This document shows positions 53,601-59,264 of a stretch of 64,000 nt of DNA, one piece after another (positions within the stretch are counted from its first letter, which is position 1; the number at the start of each line of letters is the position of its first letter). The DNA is taken from contig OZ038495.1 of assembly GCA_964036315.1 (NCBI GenBank), positions 26,124,190 through 26,188,189 of the forward strand. Reading direction: 5' to 3'. The notes beneath the pieces were generated by a model. The model was not told the origin of the DNA and ran no database searches. It saw nothing but the letters and a program-made list of their open reading frames with translations. This stretch comes from Acanthosepion esculentum (lineage: Eukaryota; Mollusca; Cephalopoda; Sepiida; Sepiidae). A program made the position numbers and the translations under genes.

Positions 53601-56600
53601 AGAGTCTACTAGAATTAATAAGAGTCCCACTCCATTAATATACGCATGATCCATATGCACCCGACTCCATGGCTCCACTTCTCTAGGCCACGAATGTAAA
53701 GTAGCCTGTGTAAAGTTTCTTAATTCTTTACATTTTTTGCACCTTTTTATATATTCTTCGACATCTCTTGAATATCCCGGCCACCGTGCTTCTAATTTTA
53801 TCCTTTTTTGTGTAGCCGCTACTCCACAGTGTATATCATCATGTACACTTTTTATTACCAATTTTCTTTGTGTTTCTGGGGGAACTACCAGATCCCCCAT
53901 TACAAATCACTCCATGTTCTATCGTTAATTTCTGTCTTATTTCTTTGTAGGGTCTTTCCGCCCTAGAACAATTTCCCCACGAGTTTTTTCTTATTCTCGA
54001 TATTATCCTATTTAGTACTGGATCATGTCTAGTTCCTGCAGCCATTCTATCTAAAGACAAAACATCAGTCTCTACCCAATATAAGAATGTATCTTCAAAT
54101 TCTTCTTCTGTTTTATCTTTTGACTCCTTGTAAAATCTCAATCTTGATAGTGCATCTACGTGTGGAATTGAATTTCCTTTTACATATTCTATATCAAAAT
54201 CAAATGCCATCAATCTTATTGCTCATCTTAGTATCCTCGATGTTGTGGCTTTGGGTAATTCTTTCCTTGGGTTAAATATAAACTCTAATGGCCTTTAACA
54301 GAAATCTTTTTCCAATTAAAAATTGTCGGGCTCTAGTAGTTGTCCAAACGATAGCCAACGCTTCTTTCTCTATATTTGAATAATTAAATTCAGTGTTTGT
54401 TAGTCTTCTTGATAAATACATTATCAGATGTCCTTCTTGTGATAATATTCCTGATATTGAATGTTCGCTTGCATCTGTGGTTAATGTCATGTCCTTTTTT
54501 GGATCAAACATTTTCACTACTGGTTTCATTGCCATAATTTCTTTTAATCTATCAAAAGCTTTTTGTTGTTCCTCTGACCAAATAAATTCAACATTCTTTT
54601 TTCTTAAATTTGCAAACGGTTCAGTCAAGTCCGTGTATTTTGGTAAATATCGCCTGTAAAAATTCACCAATCCCCAAAAAGACTCCAGTTCTTTTTTATT
54701 TGTAGGTGTAGCTACTTTTAGTATTTTTTCTATCAAGGCTTGGTCTGGTGATATACCTTCTTTTGAAATGGAATAACCTAAAAAAAATATTTTACTACAA
54801 TTGCTTACACATTTTTTTTCATTTATTGTCATTCCAGCATTTTTTAATCTATTCAAGATTATGTCGGTTTTCTTTTTTAATTCCTTTTCATTAGTAGCTC
54901 CTATGCATATATCGTCTTGGTAACAAATCATATTTTTCATATTTTCTAAAACCTGTTTGATGGCCCTTTGAAATATGGCGCTTGTGGTTTTTATTCCATA
55001 TGGCATCCTTTTCCATCTTAGTAACCCTATTGGCGTATTTATCGTGGTTACTTCTTTGAAGTTATCGTCTATTGGTATTTGGTGGTATGCCGTTTTTAAA
55101 TCTATTTTTGTAAAAACGCTCATTCCTGCCAGTTCATGTAATGCAACTTCAACATTCGATATGGGATATGAATCCGAACAGACTTTGTGATTTACGCCTA
55201 TTTTGTAATCTCCACAAATACGTAAATCACCATCTGTCTTCAACACTACAATAGGTGATGCCCACTTACTGCCCCCAGGGGGAACATGTTCAAGAAGGTC
55301 TTGTTCTATTAATTTCCGTAGTTTTGTTACTACTAATGGCAACAAATGTACTGGTAATTTTCATGCCTCATAATAAGAGGGGGAGACATTTTCTTTTAAT
55401 TTTAAACTCACTTTATAGTTTTTTAACTTTCCAATTTTTTCCATTTTTATCTCATTAATTAATTTGGTTGAATTTATGTTAAGTACGTCATTTCCAAGAA
55501 GTCCGTGGTTCTTTTTACAACTTGTGACAATTATAGGTATTACTTCAAATTTATCTTCTAACTCCAAGGAACCTTCAAAGTATCCTAAAGTTTTTATGAC
55601 TGACCCATCAAATTGGCAGAGTTGTAAACTGCTCTTTCGTAAAAGTGGCTTTCCAACGCGTTCCCAAAAATTTTTTGGTATCAGCGTTACTTCACTCCCA
55701 GTATCAATTTGCATATCTAAATTGCAGTTGTTCCATTATTTTATATCGGTGTGATGCATTGCACATACCTTCAATTATCCTTAATTGAATCAAGTCCTCT
55801 TCAATAGTCTGTCCATCTTGTCCTAGTTTTTCAAATTCGCAATATCTACTCGCATTTTGTAGACGGTGTAGATATTTTATAATTGGTTCGTCAATTTCTT
55901 GTTTCATCGACATGAACTTCGTTCTTTCTGCCACTACCAGCCTTTTTTTTGGTCTCATATTTCTCCTTATAATCTGACTTATTTTTTTGAAAGTCAGGTC
56001 TTCCAAGTTTGTGGGATATGCCATGGTGGAGACTTTCATTCTCCTTGTTGTCTTTCAACTTTTTACTTCTCGCACTGGCAGAAAAACATCGAATCCATGC
56101 ATCCACAAAATCTGGATCTTCTAGAGACAAATGGTAGGCTTTCTCTTGCACTTATGCAAATTAGGCATATTAATTTGCCAGTATCACTACACTTAATTTG
56201 TAAGTTAATAATTGAATAAGCCCATGATGAGTTGCATGACTATAAAATATCTGAGGTAACTACTAAAATATCTAATTTATGATAATCCAATTTAAACACC
56301 TACTGTGATACTGTACGTTATTCAACAACATACATTTTGTCATTTTAAAAACTTGTTTAATCTAGTTTGTTGTATAGATAATATCAAGGAATATTATATT
56401 GAATATATTAACGTAATAATCTCAGAAAAAGGAGAAACAAACAACTAAAAATTAAGAGGAAATAGGTATGCAAATCCAAACACCAAGTATGTGGAGTGTA
56501 TGAAAGGAAAACTAAAAGCAAAGTTCTTACCTCTGTGACATTGGCTAAAAGTGTAATTTCTGGAAGAGCAAATAGATCCATCAGTTGATACATTAATCCC

Positions 56601-59214
56601 TAAAAATTAAATTAAATAAATTCAGAAACAAATTTAACCAGTATGAAAACATCATGTTCTAATGACTGCTTCAGTGAGTATGCTCTGTTTATAGTTATAA
56701 TGGAAAGATTTGATAACATTTCCCTTTGGTGGCAAATGTCGGTCAGTCTATGAGAAAATAAATTCAGAACAAACAATGCTTTTATTAAAAATGTACAACC
56801 AAATATTCAGCCCAGTTAAGAAATGTACAAACAGAAAACAGATATGGTTGTGTAAGCAAAGCTATAAAATGATCAGGCAATCAATAACAATTATAATTCA
56901 TCAGAAAGATCTGTAGTATTTATTGAAATTTGTATACATATATATATTAAATAAGGTAGAATTCTTTCAAACAAGTTTTATTAAACCATGTAGTTGTTTT
57001 TCAAAAGTACTTTTGCTTCACTCTGTTGCTATCATTAGAATTTTTATATGGTTTTCTTTTATGCTAACTGATAATGGATTATCAGAAATAGATTATCTAT
57101 TCCACTCATAAATAACATACAGTAGTTTTTACAAGAACATTTAGACCTGCTGAAAGCATTTGATATTTATTATAACTATTATAAAATTAGAATCATGAGA
57201 GCTATATGAAAATAGAAGAACACACAATGTTGAAAATTCTTGGTCGGTCTCATTGAATATTACAGAAAGAATCTATTGCCTTAAATAAATAGTAATCTCT
57301 ATGAGAGAGAGGTGAAAATCTTGGTCTGTCTCATTAATGACCAAACATCAGATTTTTTTGCAAGAGATTCTTGATTGAGCTGAGAACTTTTTAGTTTCCC
57401 TTCATATAGTACCAACACACTCACACATATATGTGTGTGTGTGTCTGTGTGCATATGACTGGGGTAGATGGGTGATGTGCCAATAGGTTCTCAAAGAATA
57501 AAATAAAATATAAAACTAAAGCAAAATTCTTGTCAAAAGTAATCATTTTATTTTATCACATACTGGCTGAAAAGGTTTAAAATCTTTAGCCATTGTACAA
57601 GGTAACCAAAAAAGTTCTGACCGTTTTTAAAGGAAAAAAAGAAAACGATTTACAGTATGTGTAACTTATATTTAGTCTTTGAAGTAACCGCCATTGACAT
57701 CCAGCACCTTCTGCCAACGTGTCTCCAGCTGTTCAATGCCCTTGCAGTAGAACTCGAGGGCTTTTGACGCAAAGAAGCCTGTGAGGGCTTTGCGCAAGTC
57801 TGCTTCATTGGTGAAGGATTTCCCACGAAGATGATTATCCAGGGAGTGGAAGAGGTGGTAATCGGATGGCGCTAGGTCAGGTGAAAAAGGTGGATAGCAC
57901 AAGGTCTCCCACCCAAGTTGCTGTATGGTATCCCTGACCACTCGCGCAACATGTGGTCTGGCGTTGTCATGGAGGAAAAGCACACCTTTGCAATTCACCA
58001 GTGCTGGCTCCTTCTGCCGCAATGCCTGTTGCACACGTTTCAATTGCTGCGAGTATAGGTCTCCAGTGACTGTTTGGCCCGTTGGTAGCAGTTCATAATG
58101 AACCATTTGACGACCTGTCCACCAGACACAAAGCAAAATCTTGCATGGGTGCATAGGCAGTCTTGCGGTGTGAGGGACAGCATCCTGAGGAGACAACCAA
58201 TGTCTGGAACACTTGGGAGTTTCGTACAGAACCCACTTTTCATCACTGGCAAGCACTCGATTGAATAAGGATGCGGTACGGTGGCGAGAAAGCAGCGATA
58301 CGCAGGCTGCTACTCGTTGTCCCTTGTGAACCTCCAACAGCATTTGCAGAACCCACTTGCTCAGTTTGTACGTCTTACCTAGGCGGTGCAGGTGAAGTCT
58401 AACTGCTTCATCAGAAACGTTGAACTGTCTTGCAAGTTCACCACACGTTAGACTATTGTCCTCTTCAATGGCTGCCTTCAGGACTCCGTCATTCAAGACT
58501 TGTGGTCGTACACTGTGAGGCTCATCATGGAGAGACAAATCTCCCGACTTGAATTTTCGAAACCAACGCCTTGCAGTACGTTCATCCATGGCACTATCCA
58601 CAAATGCTTGACATATGCGGCAACTTGATGCAGCTGCTGATAAGCCCACTTTGAAGTCGTAAAGAAAACAGCCCCGAACGAGATCTCTAGACACTTCCAT
58701 CCTTCTCACAGTTGTCTGGCTTATAAGTGATGGCCGGGCACGGTGCGCATGTTTTTTATAAGGTCTGATGTTACTACTTCCGGCTATCTAAATTTGAAAA
58801 CAATTGCTACACGCATTTCGTACATATTTCAACTTCATTCAATGACTAATCAAAAAACGGACAGAACATTTTTGGTTACCTTTTATATACAATTTAAATC
58901 TTACTTTTTCTCTGCTTGTGATAAGTGTGTTTAGTCATTTATACAAAATAAAATATGCTAAATCTTTGGTCTACTGTGCACAAACATTTAAGAAATAAAA
59001 TGTCAGTCAAAACTATCTTTGCATTTTCTTTTGTTATTTTTTTTTTATGTAGTATTACTGCAGAATATTAGTTTTTAGCTTCTAGGTTGGTTTGTTTTGT
59101 ATTGTAAATTAGTATAGACTTACAGTTCCATAGAAGGTGTTCATGCTTTCTAATGGTACATGGGTGCCATCATACAACTCTTTCACCTCATCATCAGGAA
59201 CAGGTTGGAGGCCT
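25711..59214 (-). CDS. NT5DC2/3: NT5DC2/NT5DC3-type 5'-nucleotidase domain-containing protein, 12 exons, N-terminus outside window
   Basis: Twelve minus-strand exons (listed separately) with AG acceptors and GT donors join in phase to 1 nt plus 357 codons and a TGA stop at 25711-25713. The product belongs to the cytosolic 5'-nucleotidase-like HAD family. Visible family signatures in order: [10 protein letters not shown] near residue 1, FLITNS (HAD motif II, residues 117-122), a lysine in NARKPKFF (motif III, K152 or K154), [10 protein letters not shown] (motif IV, D211 and D216), [14 protein letters not shown] (223-236), and a C-terminal block with [10 protein letters not shown] and HTFYPRR. 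The family is usually about 520-560 residues, so roughly the first third, including the DxDxT nucleophile motif, is missing; I found no matching exon between 59215 and 64000. Most members are poorly characterised and substrate cannot be told from sequence. All motifs seen are intact, so this looks like a working gene. NT5DC2 and NT5DC3 cannot be separated here. Confidence 0.93.
26926..27362. repeat. Element with about 65-bp inverted ends, Penelope-like tail
   Basis: Left end AACATATATTGTTAAATATA followed by CAGACAATGAATGTCT matches the reverse complement of the right end, and similarity continues through TTTGCTTTAATTT. Inside, minus strand, CTAAGGATGACTCATGTGAG then CTGAAAGCTTAGGATGAACT forms a nested hairpin that resembles a decayed hammerhead core. 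It is flanked on the left by a TA microsatellite (26898-26930). Confidence 0.55.
27522..27561 (-). ncRNA. Hammerhead ribozyme candidate, minus-strand mirror
   Basis: Mirror image of the plus-strand candidate in the other palindrome arm: core CUGACGA at 27557-27551, GAAA at 27538-27535, stem III ACA/UGU with loop GAU, cleavage triplet ending at 27526. Both arm differences fall in loops (ACUA for ACCA, GAU for GAC), so pairing is kept. Confidence 0.55.
27556..27596 (+). ncRNA. Hammerhead ribozyme candidate (type I), plus strand
   Basis: Core CUGACGA at 27560-27566; stem II UGC/GCA (27568-27570 with 27575-27577) and loop ACCA; GAAA at 27579-27582; stem III ACA/UGU (27582-27584 with 27588-27590) and loop GAC; cleavage triplet GUU ending at 27591; stem I GCCU (27592-27595) pairs with AGGC (27556-27559). 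All invariant core bases are present. Penelope-like elements are known to carry hammerheads. Stems are short, so activity may need dimerisation. Confidence 0.6.
27649..27785. mobile_element. Pogo/Tigger-like MITE with TA target duplication
   Basis: Terminal inverted repeats CAGTGTAACCCGGATATAAG and its partner CTCTTATATCTGGGTTACAC plus TG, bounded by TA at 27647-27648 and 27786-27787. CAGT ends and TA duplication fit pogo-like transposons. A second internal copy of the right terminus (CTCTTATATCCGGGTT, about 27696-27711) suggests an internal duplication. No coding capacity. Confidence 0.75.
27786..29624. other. NT5DC intron (k-l), no further element recognised
   Basis: Moderately complex sequence around 27950-28400, including a tandem GAACAGAGT repeat near 28180-28200, but no family recognised. 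Remaining parts are AT-rich. Region 25925-26925 of the same intron also shows nothing besides a TA run at its end. Confidence 0.45.
29625..29689 (-). CDS. NT5DC2/3: NT5DC exon k
   Basis: 65 bp: [20 protein letters not shown] and V, then two bases of Arg. Members show a similar ..W..ER..LR helix before the C-terminal block. Acceptor TTGTAG, donor GTAAAC. Too short for simple ORF finding; placed by phase and similarity. Confidence 0.87.
30463..31661 (+). mobile_element. Near full-length mariner, transposase with three in-frame stops
   Basis: Ends TTAGGACCTTGAATAAGTTC and, inverted, TTAGGACTTTGAATAAATTC, bounded by TA at 30461-30462 and 31662-31663. One frame from ATG 30634 to TGA 31639 spans 335 codons with no frameshift but stops at 30973, 31342 and 31498. 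Readings: helix-turn-helix part [38 protein letters not shown] (first Asp), [12 protein letters not shown] (second Asp), [13 protein letters not shown], where the third catalytic Asp of DD34D is Asn. It is inactive. It lies in the NT5DC intron between exons j and k, opposite to the gene. Confidence 0.93.
31984..32229. repeat. Minisatellite, 31-bp unit, about 8 copies
   Basis: Unit beginning GAGTGAATTATTTTAAAGTT and ending AAATAGAAGT, repeated eight times (the last incomplete). The copies appear identical, which points to recent expansion. No spacers, so not a CRISPR array. Confidence 0.95.
32686..32772 (-). CDS. NT5DC2/3: NT5DC exon j
   Basis: 87 bp, 29 codons, starting [18 protein letters not shown] and ending MVEYCQ, corresponding to the family region I.N...Y...L.W...L..L.E....  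Acceptor TTCCCAG, donor GTAGGT. Confidence 0.9.
33439..33492 (-). CDS. NT5DC2/3: NT5DC exon i
   Basis: 54 bp, 18 codons, [18 protein letters not shown], among the most conserved stretches of the family. Acceptor TTATAG, donor GTGAGT. A tRNA-SINE with its own 8-bp duplication sits in the intron before it. Confidence 0.95.
33934..34409 (+). mobile_element. tRNA-derived SINE, best preserved copy
   Basis: A box TGGCCAAGTGG (33944-33954) and B box GGTTCGAATCT (33987-33997) at tRNA spacing. The body contains GCATGCGGCACCTTTGGAAA, GGGTTGACCCAAGCCCTGTG and GTGAAATTGGGTAGATGG. It is flanked by ATAAATAT at 33926-33933 and 34410-34417, an 8-bp target duplication. Same family as 2041-2800. Lies in the NT5DC intron between exons h and i. 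Confidence 0.88.
34654..34740 (-). CDS. NT5DC2/3: NT5DC exon h, HAD motif IV
   Basis: 87 bp, 29 codons, [18 protein letters not shown] then [11 protein letters not shown]. The two acidic residues of GDHVYSD are HAD motif IV, which binds Mg2+ in active members. Acceptor TTTCAG, donor GTAAGT. A Tc1 element fills most of the intron between g and h. Confidence 0.95.
34853..36483 (-). mobile_element. Tc1-like transposon with long inverted repeats, inactivated
   Basis: Termini CAGTCAACAACAAAATTATT and, inverted, CAATTAATGACAATATTATT, each extended to roughly 200 bp of inverted similarity, bounded by TA at 34851-34852 and 36484-36485. The minus strand reads [51 protein letters not shown] (second catalytic Asp) and [11 protein letters not shown] (third region), with stops between. 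Inner palindrome CAATATTAATAGTCA/TGACTATTAATATTG at about 35095-35136. Sits in the NT5DC intron between exons g and h, same strand as the gene. Confidence 0.9.
36719..36803 (-). CDS. NT5DC2/3: NT5DC exon g
   Basis: 85 bp: completes Arg, then 28 codons [14 protein letters not shown] and LERGKIYQQ. Family members have PFR..D...G...W..V..LE.GKIY.QG here. Acceptor TTTTTAG, donor GTATAT (a non-consensus fifth base). Confidence 0.92.
36804..39238. other. NT5DC introns around exon f, mostly featureless
   Basis: AT-rich. An imperfect CTA trinucleotide repeat lies at about 38850-38896. A segment near 37300-37375 (TGACCAAA...ATCAGATTTTTTT, then TTGGTTAGGCTGAGAACTTT) recurs near 57335-57395, so it is part of an uncharacterised repeat. 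Confidence 0.45.
37502..37603 (-). CDS. NT5DC2/3: NT5DC exon f
   Basis: 102 bp: completes Val, then [19 protein letters not shown] and [12 protein letters not shown], ending with two bases of Arg. The lysine in the ARKPKFF block is the likely HAD motif III residue. Acceptor TTGACAG, donor GTAAGA. It follows the largest intron in the window, about 9.7 kb, between exons e and f. Confidence 0.93.
39239..39303. repeat. Perfect 65-bp palindrome
   Basis: Symmetric about base 39271, with 32-bp arms and no mismatch; left arm begins ATTGGGAACCAGAGACTTGT. It directly adjoins a reverse-complement fragment of the element at 39993-41566. Confidence 0.97.
39305..39376 (-). repeat. Inverted fragment of the 39993-41566 family
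   Basis: Reverse complement of 40325-40395 with a few differences (shared: ATCATTTATCTAAATCTGCC, ATCTGCTATTTGATC). Confidence 0.85.
39993..41566 (+). pseudogene. Copy of a repetitive invertebrate protein family of unknown function
   Basis: ATG at 39993 opens [20 protein letters not shown], then [25 protein letters not shown] and MWRE; further frames read [76 protein letters not shown], then [47 protein letters not shown] and [11 protein letters not shown] recognise this from many insect, cnidarian and mollusc genomes as a multi-copy, intron-poor gene; it is probably transposon-borne, but its function is unknown to me. The N-terminal C..C and later C-rich sites suggest zinc binding. At least five frame breaks make this copy a pseudogene. 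Confidence 0.7.
41600..42233. other. AT-rich intron stretch with TA/CA microsatellite
   Basis: A CA-TA-CA compound microsatellite occupies about 42163-42235 and abuts the next Tc1 element, apparently having replaced its left TA. Confidence 0.6.
42234..44109 (+). mobile_element. Tc1-like transposon split by a solo LTR
   Basis: Ends CAGTGGGGAGAAACAAATAT and, inverted, CAGTGGAGGGAAACAAATAT; roughly 200 bp of inverted terminal similarity on each side. The right end meets TA. The plus strand from 42596 reads [40 protein letters not shown] (helix-turn-helix), then broken frames to WGNFF-type text, interruption by an LTR at 43199-43463, and afterwards [27 protein letters not shown] text (second Asp) and [10 protein letters not shown] (third). 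Several stops; not functional. Confidence 0.9.
43199..43463. mobile_element. Solo LTR, 265 bp, with 5-bp target duplication
   Basis: Starts TGATGTGATGGAATAACC, ends ATATAACA, flanked by AAAAG at 43194-43198 and 43464-43468. It contains AATAAA (about 43408) and is much richer in GC than its host. Removing it with one AAAAG leaves an open Tc1 frame across the site (GTFSAK then [10 protein letters not shown]), which shows the insertion borders. Retroelement class not determined; no internal region remains. Confidence 0.88.
44110..44240 (-). repeat. Penelope-type terminal repeat fragment next to TA microsatellite
   Basis: On the minus strand ACCTGATGACTGCATAGAGC, TACTCTTGGATTGTGCTGTT and GGCGTTGGG resemble the tail of another pLTR family; the CTGATGA and UGC/GCA stem fit a hammerhead start, but GAAA is absent. 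TA run at about 44214-44236. Confidence 0.5.
44310..45290 (+). mobile_element. Decayed IS630/Tc1-superfamily transposase relic
   Basis: Forward readings [38 protein letters not shown], then RWIG and further on [19 protein letters not shown] fit the DDE region of a widespread insect and mollusc element (NRHNCR.WG.ENPH, K..GPFFFE, NRWIGRGG, W..LKN.VY..KP). Frames are badly broken and no termini were found. A C run at 44949-44960 lies inside. Confidence 0.65.
45291..46039. other. Unclassified intron sequence
   Basis: An open frame at 45706-46023 shows hydrophobic stretches but no known family; likely chance. No repeat recognised. Confidence 0.4.
46040..46570 (+). mobile_element. Mariner transposase relic, C-terminal half
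   Basis: Forward readings [38 protein letters not shown] (second catalytic Asp), [20 protein letters not shown] text and [16 protein letters not shown] fit mariner. The third Asp region is scrambled and several stops occur. A 16-bp tandem repeat GGCTTCATTGGAGCCA lies at about 46063-46096. Confidence 0.7.
46571..47279. other. AT-rich intron stretch
   Basis: Poly-A and poly-T runs, a TA run at about 46790-46803; nothing else recognised before exon e. Confidence 0.5.
47280..47382 (-). CDS. NT5DC2/3: NT5DC exon e, HAD motif II
   Basis: 103 bp: completes the split Gly codon, then 33 codons from KYLQKGPEV to [12 protein letters not shown] and two bases of a Val codon. FLITNS is HAD motif II, which contacts phosphate in this superfamily. 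Acceptor TTTTTAG, donor GTAAGT. Confidence 0.93.
47450..47641 (-). repeat. Penelope-type terminal repeat with hammerhead-like core and long TA microsatellite
   Basis: AAAGTGCTCAATATCAGAGA and ATAAAAGTGAACA match the 27.4-kb repeat. On the minus strand CCTGAAGG, TTGCATTCAAGCA, TGAAAT and GACTGTCGGC give a hammerhead fold with stem I partner CAGATGGC, but A9 of the core is G, so it is probably inactive. A 60-bp TA run fills 47582-47641. Confidence 0.7.
47642..49154. other. NT5DC intron d-e, weak SINE-like trace
   Basis: At about 47908-48000 the text TCGCCTAATTGGTAGG and GATTTGATTCCTATT recalls tRNA A and B boxes of a diverged SINE. The segment 48380-48800 is less AT-rich but unrecognised. Remaining DNA is AT-rich. 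Confidence 0.35.
49155..49215 (-). CDS. NT5DC2/3: NT5DC exon d
   Basis: 61 bp: 20 codons beginning [17 protein letters not shown] and one base of a split Gly codon. Acceptor TTTTCAG, donor GTAAAG. It corresponds to the family segment before the (K)Y(I/L).KG block. Less conserved than its neighbours, but length and phase fit exactly. Confidence 0.85.
49620..51410. repeat. Region bounded by opposed degenerate GGTGCAGACCTA-type repeats
   Basis: At about 49627-49780 a degenerate tandem motif of the kind TTGGTGCAGACCTACATTGG recurs about six times. At about 51297-51405 a similar motif appears on the opposite strand (CACACCAAAGTTGTCC, CACCAAAATGTC, TGCGCCAGAG). The 1.5 kb between is AT-rich with a TA run at 50567-50592. 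It may be one non-autonomous element with minisatellite-like ends. Confidence 0.4.
51606..51662 (-). CDS. NT5DC2/3: NT5DC exon c
   Basis: 57 bp, 19 codons, [19 protein letters not shown], in phase with exons b and d. Acceptor TTTTCAG, donor GTAAGA. A block with a 13-bp flanking duplication and a minisatellite begins only about 75 bp upstream in gene sense. Confidence 0.9.
51751..52574. mobile_element. Unclassified 824-bp insertion with 13-bp target duplication
   Basis: TGTCCTAGTTTTG occurs at 51738-51750 and 52575-52587 exactly. Between them: TTTGTTTGTTTGGGGTTTTA at the left, a 17-copy minisatellite, and a GC-richer right part with a duplicated ATG(T/C)AGTTTA motif. A long target duplication suggests LINE-type (SINE-like) insertion. 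Confidence 0.65.
51827..52360. repeat. Minisatellite, 31-bp unit, 17 copies
   Basis: Unit TCAAAAACGTATAGCTGGCA plus ACATCATTGTT. Variants A/G at CGTATAG/CGTGTAG, ACG/ATG and GGCAAC/GGAAAC are shuffled along the array. Unrelated in sequence to the 31-bp array at 32 kb. No spacers. Confidence 0.96.
52615..52749 (-). repeat. 3' LTR of the Gypsy element
   Basis: 135 bp, plus-strand start TGTTGTGAAGACAAGG and end GTGTCACTACA. Unusually short for a Gypsy LTR but bounded by TG/CA, target duplication and polypurine tract. Confidence 0.85.
53059..54213 (-). pseudogene. Gypsy RNase H end and integrase
   Basis: 54213-53839: [18 protein letters not shown] (RNase H end). After a frameshift near 53880, integrase runs 53900-53274: zinc site H..H...C..C ([15 protein letters not shown]), then [18 protein letters not shown] and SNGLAERM supply the D, D and E of the catalytic triad, all present. 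After another frameshift at about 53280 the C-terminal part reads [29 protein letters not shown] and a second acidic tail (53037-52825). Confidence 0.9.
54272..55345 (-). pseudogene. Gypsy reverse transcriptase and RNase H
   Basis: 357 codons open. RT blocks: [37 protein letters not shown] (first catalytic Asp), [17 protein letters not shown], and YQDDI (catalytic pair, usually Y.DD). RNase H follows with [17 protein letters not shown] and [14 protein letters not shown]. The frame breaks near 54290 and resumes as [11 protein letters not shown]; a stop at 54223-54225 replaces a Trp-like codon before [16 protein letters not shown] and HVDALSR (54213 downward). RT itself looks intact. Confidence 0.93.
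55361..55714 (-). pseudogene. Gypsy aspartic protease
   Basis: [20 protein letters not shown] holds the DTGS catalytic site; [10 protein letters not shown] is the second conserved region. The N-terminal part of the protease is lost by the gag deletion, and the stop near 55361 separates it from RT. Confidence 0.85.
55704..56134 (-). pseudogene. Gypsy gag remnant
   Basis: Two frames: [19 protein letters not shown] (55891-56134) and [45 protein letters not shown] (55704-56039). The order and the ...LQNAS.YCEF... signature fit retrotransposon gag. The zinc knuckle is missing, removed with the protease start by an internal deletion. Confidence 0.8.
56135..56191 (-). repeat. Remnant of the 5' LTR of the Gypsy element
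   Basis: 57 bp identical to 52693-52749 except one base (A at 56182 versus G at 52740 or 52741). It runs directly into gag, showing a deletion. Confidence 0.85.
56197..57597. other. NT5DC introns around exon b
   Basis: AT-rich DNA, a CA/TG dinucleotide patch at 57410-57445, and a segment at about 57335-57395 that recurs near 37310-37370. No transposon recognised outside the listed mariner. Confidence 0.45.
56531..56599 (-). CDS. NT5DC2/3: NT5DC exon b
   Basis: 69 bp, 23 codons, phase 0 at both ends; reads [17 protein letters not shown] at its end, matching the family segment MD(I/L)F.LPE. Acceptor TTTTTAG, donor GTAAGA. The intron before it holds the intact mariner; the intron after it holds the Gypsy element. 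Confidence 0.9.
57598..58883 (-). mobile_element. Complete mariner transposon with intact transposase
   Basis: Termini CAAGGTAACCAAAAAAGTTC and, inverted, AAAGGTAACCAAAAATGTTC, bounded by TA at 57596-57597 and 58884-58885; total 1286 bp. One uninterrupted transposase lies inside. It sits in the NT5DC intron between exons a and b in the gene's orientation. Confidence 0.95.
57672..58709 (-). CDS. Mariner transposase, uninterrupted
   Basis: 345 codons; the start may instead be the inner Met at codon 4 (MEVSRDL). N-terminal DNA-binding region with [20 protein letters not shown] (41-60) and a second helix-turn-helix near 88-112. Catalytic triad of DD34D type: D156 in ASDEKW, D248 in [12 protein letters not shown]283 in [12 protein letters not shown], with exactly 34 residues between the last two. 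The usual WVPHEL motif reads KWVLQMLLE. Cut-and-paste transposase acting on its terminal repeats in the nucleus. No stops or frameshifts, and clearly richer in G and C than the surrounding intron, both fitting a recent arrival, possibly by horizontal transfer. Activity cannot be judged from sequence. Confidence 0.94.
   Translation of the reverse strand: MRRMEVSRDLVRGCFLYDFKVGLSAAASSCRICQAFVDSAMDERTARRWFRKFKSGDLSLHDEPHSVRPQVLNDGVLKAAIEEDNSLTCGELARQFNVSDEAVRLHLHRLGKTYKLSKWVLQMLLEVHKGQRVAACVSLLSRHRTASLFNRVLASDEKWVLYETPKCSRHWLSPQDAVPHTARLPMHPCKILLCVWWTGRQMVHYELLPTGQTVTGDLYSQQLKRVQQALRQKEPALVNCKGVLFLHDNARPHVARVVRDTIQQLGWETLCYPPFSPDLAPSDYHLFHSLDNHLRGKSFTNEADLRKALTGFFASKALEFYCKGIEQLETRWQKVLDVNGGYFKD
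59124..59214 (-). CDS. NT5DC2/3: NT5DC exon a (first in window)
   Basis: 91 bp: one base completing a split codon, then 30 codons starting [17 protein letters not shown] and ending FYGT. Acceptor TTTAG and donor GTAAGT. The GLQPVPD block is strongly typical of NT5DC2/3. Upstream exons are not seen. Confidence 0.9.
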
Positions 59215-59264
59215 CTAAAGTATAAAAAAATACAAAGTTATCTTATCATCTTAGACATGATGGC

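Larger units (their letters stand above)
52615..56191 (-). mobile_element. Ty3/Gypsy LTR retrotransposon, internally deleted, with CTTAA target duplication
   Basis: Minus strand. 3' LTR 52615-52749 (135 bp, TG...CA) follows the purine tract AGGGAGA. Only 57 bp of the 5' LTR remain (56135-56191, one mismatch to 52693-52749). CTTAA flanks at 52610-52614 and 56192-56196. Order: gag, protease, RT, RNase H, integrase. The end of the 5' LTR, the primer binding site and gag start are deleted. Near-identical LTR parts suggest a recent insertion, in the same orientation as NT5DC in its intron between exons b and c. Confidence 0.93.

Noticed and set aside
53737..55754. Plus-strand ORFs across 52.6-56.2 kb
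   Set aside because: Shadows of the minus-strand Gypsy pol frames, which carry the conserved motifs.
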